From Stieleria neptunia (GTDB taxonomy: Bacteria; Planctomycetota; Planctomycetia; Pirellulales; Pirellulaceae): a stretch of DNA of 64,000 bases. The position numbers and the translations under genes are program-made. Shown here one piece after another: positions 45,263-55,530 of the stretch (its first letter is position 1; the number at the start of each line of letters is the position of its first letter). The stretch covers positions 1,984,001-2,048,000 of the forward strand of contig NZ_CP037423.1 of assembly GCF_007754155.1 (NCBI RefSeq), in the 5' to 3' direction. The notes beneath the pieces are model-generated. The model searched no databases and was not told the DNA's origin. It worked only from the letters and a program-made list of their open reading frames with translations.

Positions 45263-46047
45263 TTACAACGCCGTTTCGGCGGCGATCTTTCGGTAGGTTT
45301 CGATCGCCCGGTCGTACGTCTCTCTCGCTTCGGGGCGTTCGTCTTCGGCGATGAATCGCTCGCGGTTTTTCCATAACAAGTGAATCGTCTCCTCGCACCA
45401 GCGGGCGCTCGCTGCGGGACGCCCGAATCGGCTCGCCGGCGACGATCACGTTGACGGGGTTGGTGTGTAGTTGGGGGAACTGGCGCAACGCCACCCAACT
45501 GCTCTGTTTGATCGGGACGTCAAACTTCAAGTCGTGAATCTGGCCATCGGCGGGGATTTCACGTGAATCGACGACGTTGCCGTTGACGCTGATTTCCAAG
45601 TCGTACTTCAGGATCGTCGTCGGCTCGCTGACCGTGTCGGCGATCGGTGCGATAGATCTGGGGTTGAAAGAAAAAATCCGGTGCCAGCCGTTTCATTTGC
45701 GGCGGGTACAGATGGCCCAATTTGTCGCGAAACGTCAATCGTGCGGTGGTCGGCGTGCCGTCAACATCCGTGATCCGCAGCTTGATCGGCCTGGCCGGCT
45801 GGACGTCAAACAAGACGGGCAACTCGCCGCGGAATCCGATGTCCTGGGTTCCGGCACCGACGTCAAAGCCGAGCGTCGCTTCGCGCTTGCCGCTTTCGCT
45901 GGAATAGATCATCGCCAACGCGTATTCCACTTCCAGCCCACTCAGTTGCGGTGGCATCGGCTGGGCGTGGTACATTTCAAGGTCCAGGAAACGATCGGTG
46001 GCGCGATCGATATTCTCGTTCTCTTGGTTCTTCGTGGATTTTAGTGG
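45263..46047 (-). pseudogene. Remnant of a CehA/McbA-type metallohydrolase gene
   Basis: Reading leftward, the first frame encodes DRATDRFLDLEMYHAQPMPP and SGLEVEYALAMIYSSESGKR, then TPTTARLTFRDKLGHLYPPQ and APDFFFQPQIYRTD. It then shifts frame near 45645 into DTVSEPTTILKYDLEISVNG and SWVALRQFPQLHTNPVNVIV, and shifts again near 45425 into RWCEETIHLLWKNRERFIAE and AIETYRKIAAETAL-stop at 45263. The first part is typical of the N-terminal region, and the last of the extreme C-terminus, of these ~800-residue proteins. The metal-binding core is absent, so it is an internal deletion plus two frameshifts. The intact relative at 46297 is adjacent. Confidence 0.82.
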
Positions 46048-46131
46048 CTAATCGCTCAGGACCCAGGTTTTTCGAGGCATTGCTGCGATGTCCGAATGGG
46101 GAGAGCGAGGACAAACGCTCGGTTCAAACGA

Positions 46132-46161
46132 CCCTCCGCCGACACGGGGGCCGGCGGAGGG
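46132..46161. repeat. GC-rich hairpin
   Basis: A perfect 10-bp stem, CCCTCCGCCG/CGGCGGAGGG, lies between the pseudogene and the family A repeats. No run of T follows, so it is not a classical terminator. Confidence 0.6.
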
Positions 46162-46207
46162 CACGAAGCACCTTCGGCGCATCGCAGACCAGGTGATTCC
46201 TCAGGAA

Positions 46208-46294
46208 GTGGGATAGGCTTCCAGCCTGTCAACCAAGTGGGATAGGCTTCCAGCCTGTCAAAATCCAGCATGACAGGCTGGAAGCCTATCCCAC
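46208..46294. repeat. Family A repeats: two forward arms and one reverse arm
   Basis: Forward arms lie at 46208-46231 and 46237-46260, and a reverse arm at 46271-46294. The last ends two bases before the stop of the leftward CehA/McbA gene, so it follows that gene's 3' end. Confidence 0.92.
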
Positions 46295-46296
46295 GG

Positions 46297-48819
46297 TTAG
46301 GGTTGATCGGCCAGCCGTTTCAATTCCCCATCGATGTCATCGCCTTCGTAAAACCACAATCCGCCGCTGACGGTGACCGTCCGGCCGGGGGCGCAATCGG
46401 GAAAGACCGGGTCGGAGTGGATGCAGGGCACCGGCGGATTGGCCCAGACGCGATGGTTCGGCTGCCACGCCGTGATGATCCAGCGGTTTGAGTCTTCCGC
46501 ACGAACGGCGACAAACGGTGGTGCGGTGACGCTGTCGAGTGTTTCTTGAACGTTGAATCCGACGGCACCCTTGAGCATCACGCAGACCTGGACGCGCAAC
46601 CCCGTCAGTGTTCCCCGAGTGCCGTTGGTCAGTTTTAATTCCATCTTGGCTGCACCGTCTTGCTCGTTCACACGACTTTCGATCACGATCCCGCCGGGCA
46701 GCTTTCGCTGGACGTTCAACGCGCCGTCATTCATCGACCATTCCAACCGCGGCAGATCGATGCCTTGTTCGGTCCAGATCGTCGGGATGTGTTCGTGCGC
46801 CAAATAGGTCAGCCCCAGATTCGAGAATACCGCTTCGGGCACATCCACGACCACGTAGCCCCCGTCGGACCAAGGAGTGAACACGCTGACTTTCGTTTCA
46901 CGTTGCGGCCGAATCGCTCCGTCGAGGAAACCGATCCGCGGATGTCGGCCACCGGGATAGGGCAAGATGCGGAACCCGGATTTGGGCCGTTGGTTGGCAC
47001 GCTGTTCCATCGCGGTGATGGCGTCAGCGGTTGGCAAGCCGGTCGCCCGCCTGACTTCGTCGACGTCAAAGCGGTGATCGGTGATCATGTTGTCCAACCA
47101 ACGTTCGAGTGGTTGTCCTTCGGATTGTCTCGCTTCGGCCGCTACGTCGGCCGTATCGTCGTGCACGTCCAGTGATCGATAGAACGCCAGCGCTCGCTCG
47201 TATTCTTGCATCGCGGCATCGGGAACGATGCCGCGGCTGCGTCGCATTTCGTTTTCGACCCGAGAGACCAAGTAGCGTTTCTCATGGGCCATCGGGCGAA
47301 CCGGGGCATCACCGATCTCGACGTACCAGGGGGCCGAGTGGACGAACCGCGACTGCCCGTCATCGCGGGGTTCCCAAAACCGGACCGCGAACCATCCCGA
47401 TCGTTTTGGCGACACGTCGATGGAAAATGCCGATCGAAACGCTCCATCGGACGTGACTTGGTTTTGCGGCCGAAGCAGCGATTCCGGGCGGCCGTTGATC
47501 AGCAGTTCCCCGTAGGACAATTTGGTCTGGGACAGGAGATCGATCGCCAGCGGTATCGTTTGCGGTTGGCTAAATCGGAAGACGTGTCCGGGATCATTGC
47601 CCGCGGCGTGGGTGTACAGCATCGGCCCCGTCGTGACGAACGACCGCCCCGCCTTCAATCCCTGCATCCAGCCTTGGTCATCAAATCCGTCCGGTTGGTG
47701 CACGTAGACGCGGCCGAACCCCGCCGGAACCGGATGCACGCCGTTGGCCGTTCCCGCCGACGGCGGCATGCGAAACCCACAATTGAGCAGCGTGTAGTAC
47801 ATGCCCAAGGTGTAATCGATCCATTGACGATGCCCGCCTTCGCTGGCGCCAAACGGGGGTTGCATGTAGGCCGGTGCGGGCGTGTTCCATTTTCGAAAGG
47901 CGAATTCGGTTCGCCAAACATGGTTGTTAGACAATTCATACAACGCATCGGGCACGATCGTCGGCAACACCATCGCGAACGGCCAATCCAGTTTGTCCAT
48001 GTCGAACAACACGCCCGGGTCGCTGGCCTGGACCGATTCGACGACCGGACGCCATGGGGGCACGTCCGTCTCCAGCCCGTTTCGATGTCCGAGCACGAAC
48101 AACGCACCGAGCGTGTGTCGCTGTCCGGCGACGGTAAAGATTTCGTACTCGGTGTTGCGCGGCCAAATCACGTGCGTCGGATCGACGACGACCAGTCCCT
48201 CAGGGATGTCGGTCAAATTTTTGTTGCCCGCACGCGGTGCCTGGTCGGCGATCGTCACCCAATTCGTCAGCGGCAATGCGACATTCAAATCTTCTGCGAC
48301 GATCACATTTTTCAGTTCATCGATCGTGCGGTGCAGGTGCGTGTCCCCGGAATACCAACCGCGCGCTTGGGGATCATTCCAGCGTTTCAATGGCACCGTC
48401 AGATCAAGGTCGTCCACACCGACCGTCAACGTCTGTTGATGTGGAAAGTAAGTCTTGCCACGCTCGACGATCAAGCGGTACTCGCCTTCGGGCACCGTCG
48501 CCGAGCAGCGGTGTGCCGAGACGGTGGTGTGGTATTCGACGGATTGTTGGTTGATCCAGTTTCGTTTTTCGTATCGAACCGCCGAACCGGTTGGGTCATC
48601 GGATCGAAAATAAAACGGGACGCCGGCGGTTGATTGCAGGTACAACCGCGCGGCCAGGGGCGCGCCCGTGTCGGAATCAACGACGGTCAGCTTGATCGTC
48701 CGCTCCTCCGCAACGCAGCGTCCTGACGCGACGGCGGAAACCATCACTAGGAAGGCGACCAACACCAGGCGGTTCGGCCGTCGTCGGGGCCTAATGGCCA
48801 TGTCGGCGGGATCAAGCAT
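46297..48819 (-). CDS. CehA/McbA-family metallohydrolase, secreted
   Basis: 840 residues; ATG 48819 or ATG 48801 lies just before the signal peptide (RLVLVAFLVMVSAVASGRCV). A carboxypeptidase-regulatory-like beta domain (TIKLTVVDSDTGAPLAARLY, VPEGEYRLIVERGKTYFP) is followed by the PHP-like metallohydrolase core, starting GWYSGDTHLHRTIDEL (His ligands) and continuing NWVTIADQAP, HPVPAGFGRVYVHQPDGFDD and GRSFVTTGPMLYTHAAGNDP. A C-terminal beta domain ends in WFYEGDDIDGELKRLADQP. The family includes carbaryl hydrolase CehA and the microcin maturase McbA, but most members are uncharacterised exported hydrolases. The decayed paralogue downstream suggests a past tandem duplication. Confidence 0.88.
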   Translation of the reverse strand: MLDPADMAIRPRRRPNRLVLVAFLVMVSAVASGRCVAEERTIKLTVVDSDTGAPLAARLYLQSTAGVPFYFRSDDPTGSAVRYEKRNWINQQSVEYHTTVSAHRCSATVPEGEYRLIVERGKTYFPHQQTLTVGVDDLDLTVPLKRWNDPQARGWYSGDTHLHRTIDELKNVIVAEDLNVALPLTNWVTIADQAPRAGNKNLTDIPEGLVVVDPTHVIWPRNTEYEIFTVAGQRHTLGALFVLGHRNGLETDVPPWRPVVESVQASDPGVLFDMDKLDWPFAMVLPTIVPDALYELSNNHVWRTEFAFRKWNTPAPAYMQPPFGASEGGHRQWIDYTLGMYYTLLNCGFRMPPSAGTANGVHPVPAGFGRVYVHQPDGFDDQGWMQGLKAGRSFVTTGPMLYTHAAGNDPGHVFRFSQPQTIPLAIDLLSQTKLSYGELLINGRPESLLRPQNQVTSDGAFRSAFSIDVSPKRSGWFAVRFWEPRDDGQSRFVHSAPWYVEIGDAPVRPMAHEKRYLVSRVENEMRRSRGIVPDAAMQEYERALAFYRSLDVHDDTADVAAEARQSEGQPLERWLDNMITDHRFDVDEVRRATGLPTADAITAMEQRANQRPKSGFRILPYPGGRHPRIGFLDGAIRPQRETKVSVFTPWSDGGYVVVDVPEAVFSNLGLTYLAHEHIPTIWTEQGIDLPRLEWSMNDGALNVQRKLPGGIVIESRVNEQDGAAKMELKLTNGTRGTLTGLRVQVCVMLKGAVGFNVQETLDSVTAPPFVAVRAEDSNRWIITAWQPNHRVWANPPVPCIHSDPVFPDCAPGRTVTVSGGLWFYEGDDIDGELKRLADQP

Positions 48820-48902
48820 CGATGTACCTACAGGAGTTCATCGGGAGGTGTTGGTGTCCAGGCTTTCGGGACCGTTCCGCTTCAGGCGACCGCTTTTCTG
48901 AT

Positions 48903-48968
48903 GTACGACGGCCCTTCCGGGCCGTCGCCCGTGGGGCTCTGCGCGACGACCTAAAAAGGACGTCGTAC
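48903..48968. repeat. Palindromic element, family D, copy 2
   Basis: The reverse complement of 33281-33346 with a diverged centre. The ends GTACGACGGCCC and GACGTCGTAC are conserved, with an inner hairpin GGCCCTTCCGGGCC. It lies in the 48820-49132 gap, in which I see nothing else. Confidence 0.82.
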
Positions 48969-49132
48969 ACCACTCCGCCGACCACCGCTCAACCATTCTG
49001 TCAGATCATTCGAATTTGTCGCGTTTCGCGCCAACACTAAGCTGGACGGTCCCTCAAGGCTGCACACCAACGAAGGCTGCACAGCCGTCGGCGGTGCCGG
49101 TGCCTATCGCACGGGCCGTCCATTCTATCGGA

Positions 49133-50086
49133 TCACTCCGCCCCGGGCGTGCGTTCGGTTTTCAACAGCCAGGGCTGGGCGATCACCGCTGCCAGGATCA
49201 CGGCGGTTCCGACGTAGAAACTGTTTCCCAGCAGTTCGTGATCGCCAAAGCACAACGCCCCCAGCGAGATGCCGTAGACGGGTTCCAGGTTGTTGGCAAA
49301 GTTGATCGTGAACACGGAAAGCCGGTCCAGCAGCTCGACGTAGATCTGGTAGGCCAGGACCGTGCCGGCCAGCACCAGAATCGCCAACCAGAGCCATTCC
49401 AGGGACGTCGGCAGGTAGCGGTCCGAATCGAGCGGAAATCCCGACGCGTCGGCCGTGACCAGCGCCAAGCCGCAGAACACGGCGGCACCGGCCATCTCGT
49501 ACAGGACAACGGACTGCTGATGGACTTTGCCCGCGAACAGTCCGTTGATGATCGAAAACAGCGTGGCCACGACCGCGCCCGCCAACGCCACCAACAGCCC
49601 GTAGTGAAACCGCGTCTCGGTGCGGTAAATCCAATAAACCGCCGCAATCACGACACAGCCCAACAGCAGGTTGCCCCACTGAAAACGAACCTTGCGAACC
49701 AGAATCGGTTCCAGCAGCGCCGTCCAAAACGACGTGGTGGCCATGCCGATCATGCAAATCGAAACGTTGGCGATTTTGACCGCCAGGAAAAACAGAATCC
49801 AATGCGCCCCGACCAGCATCCCGTTGACGATCAAGGCAACGGCAAGCCGCTTTGAAACCGCAGCGCGGCGCGGCAGCAGGGCGAACAAAATCGCGGCCGC
49901 GGCGGCACTGCGGTACAACACGACTTGGGTCGCACTCAGTTCGATCAGCTTTCCCAACACCGCGGTGAAGCCCCAAATCAAGACGACGAAGTGGAGTTTC
50001 AGGTAGTCGCGCACGAATGAAAACGACAGGTGTGGGGGGCGAGGAGCCTGATCGTTGTGGGGATTCGAACTTCCTCCCAATTGCAC
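49133..50086 (-). CDS. EamA/DMT-superfamily transporter
   Basis: 317 residues from GTG 50086; GTG 50014, just before the first helix, is an alternative. About ten helices form two EamA repeats. The first repeat includes FVVLIWGFTAVLGKLIELSA, VVLYRSAAAAAILFALLP and WILFFLAVKIANVSICMIGM; the second includes GLLVALAGAVVATLFSIING, LAILVLAGTVLAYQIYVELL and TINFANNLEPVYGISLGALC. The last matches the conserved helix-9 region of EamA proteins. Members export amino acids or small metabolites. It is divergent from cmk. Confidence 0.9.
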   Translation of the reverse strand: MQLGGSSNPHNDQAPRPPHLSFSFVRDYLKLHFVVLIWGFTAVLGKLIELSATQVVLYRSAAAAAILFALLPRRAAVSKRLAVALIVNGMLVGAHWILFFLAVKIANVSICMIGMATTSFWTALLEPILVRKVRFQWGNLLLGCVVIAAVYWIYRTETRFHYGLLVALAGAVVATLFSIINGLFAGKVHQQSVVLYEMAGAAVFCGLALVTADASGFPLDSDRYLPTSLEWLWLAILVLAGTVLAYQIYVELLDRLSVFTINFANNLEPVYGISLGALCFGDHELLGNSFYVGTAVILAAVIAQPWLLKTERTPGAE

Positions 50087-50150
50087 AACGTTGTTTGCGC
50101 CATCACCATAGGCGGTGATCTTACTTCGTCAATTGCAGGATGTTTTTACG

Positions 50151-50807
50151 TTGATCGTCACCATCGATGGCCCCGCCGGCGCCGGCAAAAGCAGTATCGC
50201 GCACCAAGTTGCGGCACAACTGGCGTTCGAATTTCTGGACACCGGCGCGCTCTATCGAGCCGCGACGCTGGCCGCGATCCGCGCCCAAATCGATTTGCAA
50301 GATACCGAACGACTGTCCGAATTCGTCGCTACCCTCAAGTTGTCGTGGCAGGCTCGCACCGTCCATCTCGACGGGGAAGATGTTTCGGAATTGATTCGCA
50401 CTCCCGAGGTCACCGCGTCGATTCGCTACTTGGCCGACGTCCCCGCCGTCCGCGGGCAACTGTCACAGATCCAACGGGACATTGCCGAGGGACGCGACAT
50501 CGTCACCGAGGGGCGCGATCAAGGCGCCGAAGTGTTTCCACATGCCGATTGCAAAATCTTCTTGACCGCGTCGCCGGTCGAACGCGCCAAACGACGGATG
50601 CGGCAATTGGCCGATTCCGGACGCTACGTCTCGCTGGAAGACGTCCTGTCGGCGCAAAACCAACGCGACCTGGAAGACCGGATGCGCGACGTCGGGCGAC
50701 TCCGCGCCGCCGAAGACGCCGTGGTCGTCAACACCGACGGCATGCTGCCCGAAGAGGTGCTGCAGCAGATCGTGTCGTTGGTCCGATCCCGGATCGCGTC
50801 GCCGTAG
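50151..50807 (+). CDS. cmk: Cytidylate kinase
   Basis: Phosphorylates CMP and dCMP with ATP. The start is placed at TTG 50151, giving the canonical N-terminus LIVTIDGPAGAGKSSIAHQV; the frame is open from GTG 50115. Motifs are the P-loop GPAGAGKSS, the substrate region FLDTGALYRAATLAAI, the conserved IVTEGRDQGAEVFPHADCKI (usually GRD.GT.VFP; the Thr is Ala here) and the LID segment KRRMRQLADSG with QNQRDLEDRMRDVGRLRAAE. The 218-residue length fits the family. It is divergent from the EamA gene and not next to rpsA, its frequent partner. Confidence 0.93.
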   Translation: MIVTIDGPAGAGKSSIAHQVAAQLAFEFLDTGALYRAATLAAIRAQIDLQDTERLSEFVATLKLSWQARTVHLDGEDVSELIRTPEVTASIRYLADVPAVRGQLSQIQRDIAEGRDIVTEGRDQGAEVFPHADCKIFLTASPVERAKRRMRQLADSGRYVSLEDVLSAQNQRDLEDRMRDVGRLRAAEDAVVVNTDGMLPEEVLQQIVSLVRSRIASP

Positions 50808-50899
50808 CGGTAGGAAGATTTTGGCGCGCGGCTTGTGAGCGGGAAAATTTTCTTACCTCCAAAAATTTTCTTAACCCACCGGCATCCGCCGCTCGCCCC

Positions 50900-51751
50900 T
50901 CATTCTCGCGTGCAGACCAAAAACAGCCCGCTGGCGTTCCATGCCGATTGCGTCAATTCGCCGCCATCCAAGCCCACGCGGTCGATCCGCTGCACGGTCC
51001 AGCCGGCGGCTTTCAGTTCCGATTGAATCTCACGCTCGCTGAAGCGGTGCATGAACATCTTGTCGAGCCCGCGGTAGGCATAGGTCGCGTCGCCGAATTC
51101 CGCCTCGCCTCGAAACGAATCGATCCAACTGCGCAGCAGACGCCGCATTCCGCCGGTTTCCCGCAACGCCGCCCAGCGTCGGTGGACATGCAGGATCAAG
51201 CAGCCGCCGGGGCGAACGGCGCGCGCGATATGGCACAGAAAGCGAACACGATTGGCTCGGCCTTGAATCATACCGATCGTGCTGAACATACAAATCGCGT
51301 GATCGGCGATGGCGTCGGCGAGCGCGTCGAGCTGTACCAAATTGGCGCGCATCGGCAGGATCGTTCCGGCCGCGGGCGTCTGCGTCGCCGCTCGATCACC
51401 GTGGCGCTCGAGCAGCGTTTCCAGCATGGACTGACTGAGATCGACGGCCAGGACGTCGTACCCGAGTTGACGGACGGGATCGGCCAAACGACCGGTACCG
51501 GCCCCCAGATCGAGGATCAGGGGTGGGAAATCATCGGATTCCGCGCCAAGCGTTGCAGCCGGAGCGGGCGAAACGGCGGCAAGCGTTTCCAACACGTAGC
51601 GTCGATCGAGCTCGCAGAGCGGTGTGTCCGCCACAAAGTCGTCATAGTGGCGGGCGATCGTCCGCTGATGGACGTATTGCCAAGTTCCCGCGGCAACGCC
51701 GGGCGGGCGCAGCCAGTCCGGGGGACGGGGGGAATGCGGGGGCTGGTTCAA
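50900..51751 (-). CDS. Class I SAM-dependent methyltransferase
   Basis: 283 residues from TTG 51751. Motif I is PPLILDLGAGTGRLADPVRQ. Motif II follows as LGYDVLAVDLSQSMLETLLE, with the Asp that binds the ribose hydroxyls. The post-II region is DHAICMFSTIGMI, and motif III is AVRPGGCLILHVH. A C-terminal cap follows (RFSEREIQSELKAAGWTVQR). The acceptor cannot be inferred, and no biosynthetic neighbours are present. Confidence 0.9.
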   Translation of the reverse strand: MNQPPHSPRPPDWLRPPGVAAGTWQYVHQRTIARHYDDFVADTPLCELDRRYVLETLAAVSPAPAATLGAESDDFPPLILDLGAGTGRLADPVRQLGYDVLAVDLSQSMLETLLERHGDRAATQTPAAGTILPMRANLVQLDALADAIADHAICMFSTIGMIQGRANRVRFLCHIARAVRPGGCLILHVHRRWAALRETGGMRRLLRSWIDSFRGEAEFGDATYAYRGLDKMFMHRFSEREIQSELKAAGWTVQRIDRVGLDGGELTQSAWNASGLFLVCTRE

Positions 51752-51767
51752 AACGGATTTGTGTTCC

Positions 51768-51773
51768 TATAAT
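51768..51773 (+). promoter_or_regulatory. Candidate -10 element upstream of gapA
   Basis: A perfect TATAAT lies about 157 bp upstream of the gapA start, preceded at 17-bp spacing by a weak -35 (GGTTCA, 51745-51750). It would give a long 5' leader containing the small frame at 51783. No mapped transcript supports it. Confidence 0.4.
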
Positions 51774-51782
51774 CCCGGCGTC

Positions 51783-51914
51783 ATGATCAGCGCCACAACT
51801 GCAGCTCATCGCAGCGATTCGCAGCTTCTCCAAGCGAGTGAGAATGGGCTCCCGCTGACTCATCGAACCTTTATCCGATGCCGGCCAGCGAATTGGCTGA
51901 GTCTACCCCAATGA
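51783..51914 (+). CDS. Possible 43-aa leader peptide upstream of gapA
   Basis: ATG 51783 opens a 43-codon frame (MISATTAAHRSDSQLLQASE...) ending at TGA 51912-51914. The stop overlaps the gapA ribosome-binding site (TGAGGAG), so ribosomes finishing here could affect gapA initiation. The peptide resembles no known leader, has no run of a single amino acid, and may be fortuitous. It begins about 10 bases after the candidate -10 element, which leaves little room for a ribosome-binding site of its own. Confidence 0.3.
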   Translation: MISATTAAHRSDSQLLQASENGLPLTHRTFIRCRPANWLSLPQ

Positions 51915-52925
<1,011 letters not shown>

Positions 52926-52980
52926 GTGTTGCTCCAGGAACGGTGACGATCCGTTGCCGCACCACTGACAAGAAACGAAA

Positions 52981-53014
52981 CAGGCTCGCTGGAAACAGCG
53001 AGCCTGCTTTTTTT
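52981..53014 (+). terminator. Intrinsic terminator of gapA
   Basis: A perfect 11-bp stem CAGGCTCGCTG/CAGCGAGCCTG with a GAAA tetraloop is followed by CTTTTTTT. It is the clearest rho-independent terminator in the window. Confidence 0.95.
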
Positions 53015-53116
53015 GGCATTGACAGACGTTGGCGTTCCCGTTTTGGTTGGGGGTGGAAAACGCGGCTCGCCCGACTTGCCCATACCCGACGCCATCATCT
53101 TGCCCCCGGAAACGAC

Positions 53117-53533
53117 ATGCCGATCAACGAAGTGCTGCGACCGAGCGACCTGACCGCAGAATTATTGGACGCCATCTTTGAGCCCACGGATCTGGAAGTC
53201 CGCCGTGACAACGACGGCGACCTGGTCGTGACCCGCGGCGTTTCCTGCTACGTGATGCAAACGGCCGAGAACGAGCGGCTGATGTTGATGACCTTCGTCG
53301 GCGTCAAAGAAAACACCGATCGCTCCGCGAAACTGGAGTTCGTCAATCGCGTCAACAACGACATCTCCACGGTCCGAGCGCACGTTAACGAACGAGAGTC
53401 CATCGTGTTCGATTACCACATCCCGATCCGGGGCGGCATCGGCGCGGAAGCCATTGTCGAAGCGACCCGATTCTTTTTACTGGCCAGCGCCCACGCGATC
53501 GACCGCTGCGACCAAGACGACATCGTCCGCTGA
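53117..53533 (+). CDS. YbjN-domain protein
   Basis: 138 residues from ATG 53117 (MPINEVLRPSDLTAELLDAI). The sequence has the YbjN-type alpha/beta pattern also seen in type III secretion chaperones: DLEVRRDNDGDLVVTRGVSC, MLMTFVGVKENTDRSAKLEF, VNRVNNDISTVRAHVNERES, FDYHIPIRGGIGAEAIVEAT and FFLLASAHAIDRCD. YbjN proteins are small cytoplasmic proteins of unclear role, with overexpression effects on motility and stress reported in E. coli. It lies downstream of the gapA terminator and so has its own transcript. It is convergent with the DUF4153-like gene. Confidence 0.85.
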   Translation: MPINEVLRPSDLTAELLDAIFEPTDLEVRRDNDGDLVVTRGVSCYVMQTAENERLMLMTFVGVKENTDRSAKLEFVNRVNNDISTVRAHVNERESIVFDYHIPIRGGIGAEAIVEATRFFLLASAHAIDRCDQDDIVR

Positions 53534-53589
53534 ACCGGAATCGTGCGCTGAATCGGAACCCTCACACCACTGCGTGCGGTCCGCACAGA

Positions 53590-55206
53590 TCAGTACCATT
53601 GCATGGCATAATTGCGGAACGACTCGATGGCATCCCGCCTCGCCTCGGCGTCTCGAAATTCGATCCACTCCGATTCATGTTCGGCCAATCGCCGCTTGAG
53701 GAGTGTGCGGGATCCCTGGAACTGCGTCCAATGTGTTTGCGGTAAGTCGTCCATTTCAAGCTGACGCTGGGCCAGCAACGCCAGCACTCCGTTGCGAATG
53801 ATTTCGTCCTCGCAGTGCGTCAGACGTAGCAATGGCAAGACCCCTTCGTCGTCTTTCGGTTTGACCGCGATCATGACCGATGGATGAAGGTAACCTGCAT
53901 CGACCGTGGCCGCGTTGTATCGATGAGCCACATAGTCGACAGGAAAAACGCTGTAGGCAATCACGGCCAACATCAGCGCGATCAGTTGGGCGCGAATCAG
54001 CCACCAGAAGCTTCGGTTTTGACCGATCTTGTAAACGACCAAGCAGAATCCGACGACGACGAGCGTGGTGCCGAAAAATCCGACCGTTCGCATGCGTGTC
54101 ATTCCGTTGTAGCCGACGTAGATCATCAACCGGTTGTACACCGCGGCGGCCAACAACAGGTTCTGAGCGGACCAGATCCACGACAATCGGCGTAGCGACC
54201 CCAGCCGATCGTCGCTCAACATCGTCCCGCTAAACGCCAATGATAGAACCGCCGTGGCGAGTGCGAGTGCGAAGGTCAACCAGGCCGCTCCCTGGTGCGC
54301 GTATCCGGCATAATAGAAGCCTGCAGGAAAATCACGCTTCCAAAGCGTGATGAATTCGAATGACAGATAAACCGCAAACAGGACGATCAACGTCCAAAGC
54401 GTGTTTCGCAGCGGCGTATAGAGAGTCGAACGAGCTGCTTCGGCCGTTGGCGGTTCTTCCGGATCAGTGGGGCCGATTCGAAGCATCGGAAGCACAGGGC
54501 GCATCAGACCCGCTCCGATCAACAGAGCCAGTGCACAAAACGGGATCTCCCAAGGCGAAATCTTCTCAAACCAAATCTGAAAGCCTTCGGCTAGTCGCGT
54601 CATCCGCAACGAGACCCACTCAAACAGATTCGGATTCGCGAACACGAAGATCGAACCAAACACGACCGCGGCAATCGTTGGCAGCAACCACGCTAGCATC
54701 CGCGGACTCGACAGATTCGAGCCACTTGGGTCACTCGAGTCCGACGGCAGCCGATACGTCCCCAGTCGCCGAGCCCCATCGAGGATCACGCGTCCCGCAA
54801 GGACGAACCCTTCCAAAACAAGCGGCACATACCCGGCAGCCGACATCGCGAGCGCCACCACAAGCACGACGCCAGAAAAGATCGTCGATGCGGAACCGGA
54901 CCAGATCAATCGAACGGTGACCACCAGCAAGCACCCGACAATCAACTTCCAAGCCGGACCACGACGGAGTTCATCGCAACCGATCAAGAACAGCAACGGC
55001 ACGATCCCAAAGAAGACACCGGGGCCGCTGAATCCGTGGGCGCGAAAGATCAGCAGATCCGCCATCAGCGTCCAGAGCGCGACGGCGACGACCTCGCGTC
55101 GCAACACCGGTCGCACCAACACGGCGTCGACGGGGGAAACGCCGCCGGGATCTCCGAATGGGGTTGCCGCGGACTCCGATGGTTCACCCGACAAGTCACC
55201 AGCCAT
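53590..55206 (-). CDS. DUF4153/DUF4173-like polytopic membrane protein
   Basis: 538 residues from ATG 55206, supported by GGAGG eight bases upstream. An acidic soluble N-terminus of ~40 residues precedes about twelve helices: VVAVALWTLMADLLIFRAHG, GIVPLLFLIGC, LPTIAAVVFGSIFVFANPNL, WLTFALALATAVLSLAFSGT and others. The segment LMIYVGYNGMTRMRTVGFFG matches the most conserved part of DUF4173/DUF4153 proteins. The C-terminal ~110 residues are soluble and helical (LRLTHCEDEIIRNGVLALLA), perhaps HEAT-like. The function is unknown. It is transcribed toward the YbjN gene. Confidence 0.8.
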   Translation of the reverse strand: MAGDLSGEPSESAATPFGDPGGVSPVDAVLVRPVLRREVVAVALWTLMADLLIFRAHGFSGPGVFFGIVPLLFLIGCDELRRGPAWKLIVGCLLVVTVRLIWSGSASTIFSGVVLVVALAMSAAGYVPLVLEGFVLAGRVILDGARRLGTYRLPSDSSDPSGSNLSSPRMLAWLLPTIAAVVFGSIFVFANPNLFEWVSLRMTRLAEGFQIWFEKISPWEIPFCALALLIGAGLMRPVLPMLRIGPTDPEEPPTAEAARSTLYTPLRNTLWTLIVLFAVYLSFEFITLWKRDFPAGFYYAGYAHQGAAWLTFALALATAVLSLAFSGTMLSDDRLGSLRRLSWIWSAQNLLLAAAVYNRLMIYVGYNGMTRMRTVGFFGTTLVVVGFCLVVYKIGQNRSFWWLIRAQLIALMLAVIAYSVFPVDYVAHRYNAATVDAGYLHPSVMIAVKPKDDEGVLPLLRLTHCEDEIIRNGVLALLAQRQLEMDDLPQTHWTQFQGSRTLLKRRLAEHESEWIEFRDAEARRDAIESFRNYAMQWY

Positions 55207-55530
55207 CGCGAAAACCTCCGGAAAGCAGACGAGACACACGCAGACCAATTCGAACCGTCTGGGGATTCCCTACGGCCCCCGACTGGCATCGGTTCAGTTA
55301 CTCTCGATACCAGCCGCGAGGGTTGGACCAGCCGCACGCAGGAAAAAGATTCGCTCGGACGCTTCGGTCCCGACACCGATGCAGATTAGCGGCTTCAACG
55401 CAGTTTCGCCACGATTTGGTCCGGGATTTCGAGAAGAGTGCAGCGAAGGAATTTCGCTACGATGCTGAGGTCGATGCAACCGCCAGCGCGAAGAAATCGC
55501 GTTTTCTCTGTTCGGTGCGATCGCACTCAT
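55207..55530. other. Intergenic gap without recognisable gene
   Basis: 324 bases between the DUF4153-like start and the DUF559 stop. Both genes read leftward, so this must hold the former's promoter. I found no repeat or convincing coding frame here; it ends at the left hairpin copy of the DUF559 element. Confidence 0.5.

Noticed and set aside
50030..51772. 580-codon plus-strand open frame across cmk and the methyltransferase
   Set aside because: It conflicts with two well-supported genes and is Arg/Gly-rich without domains.
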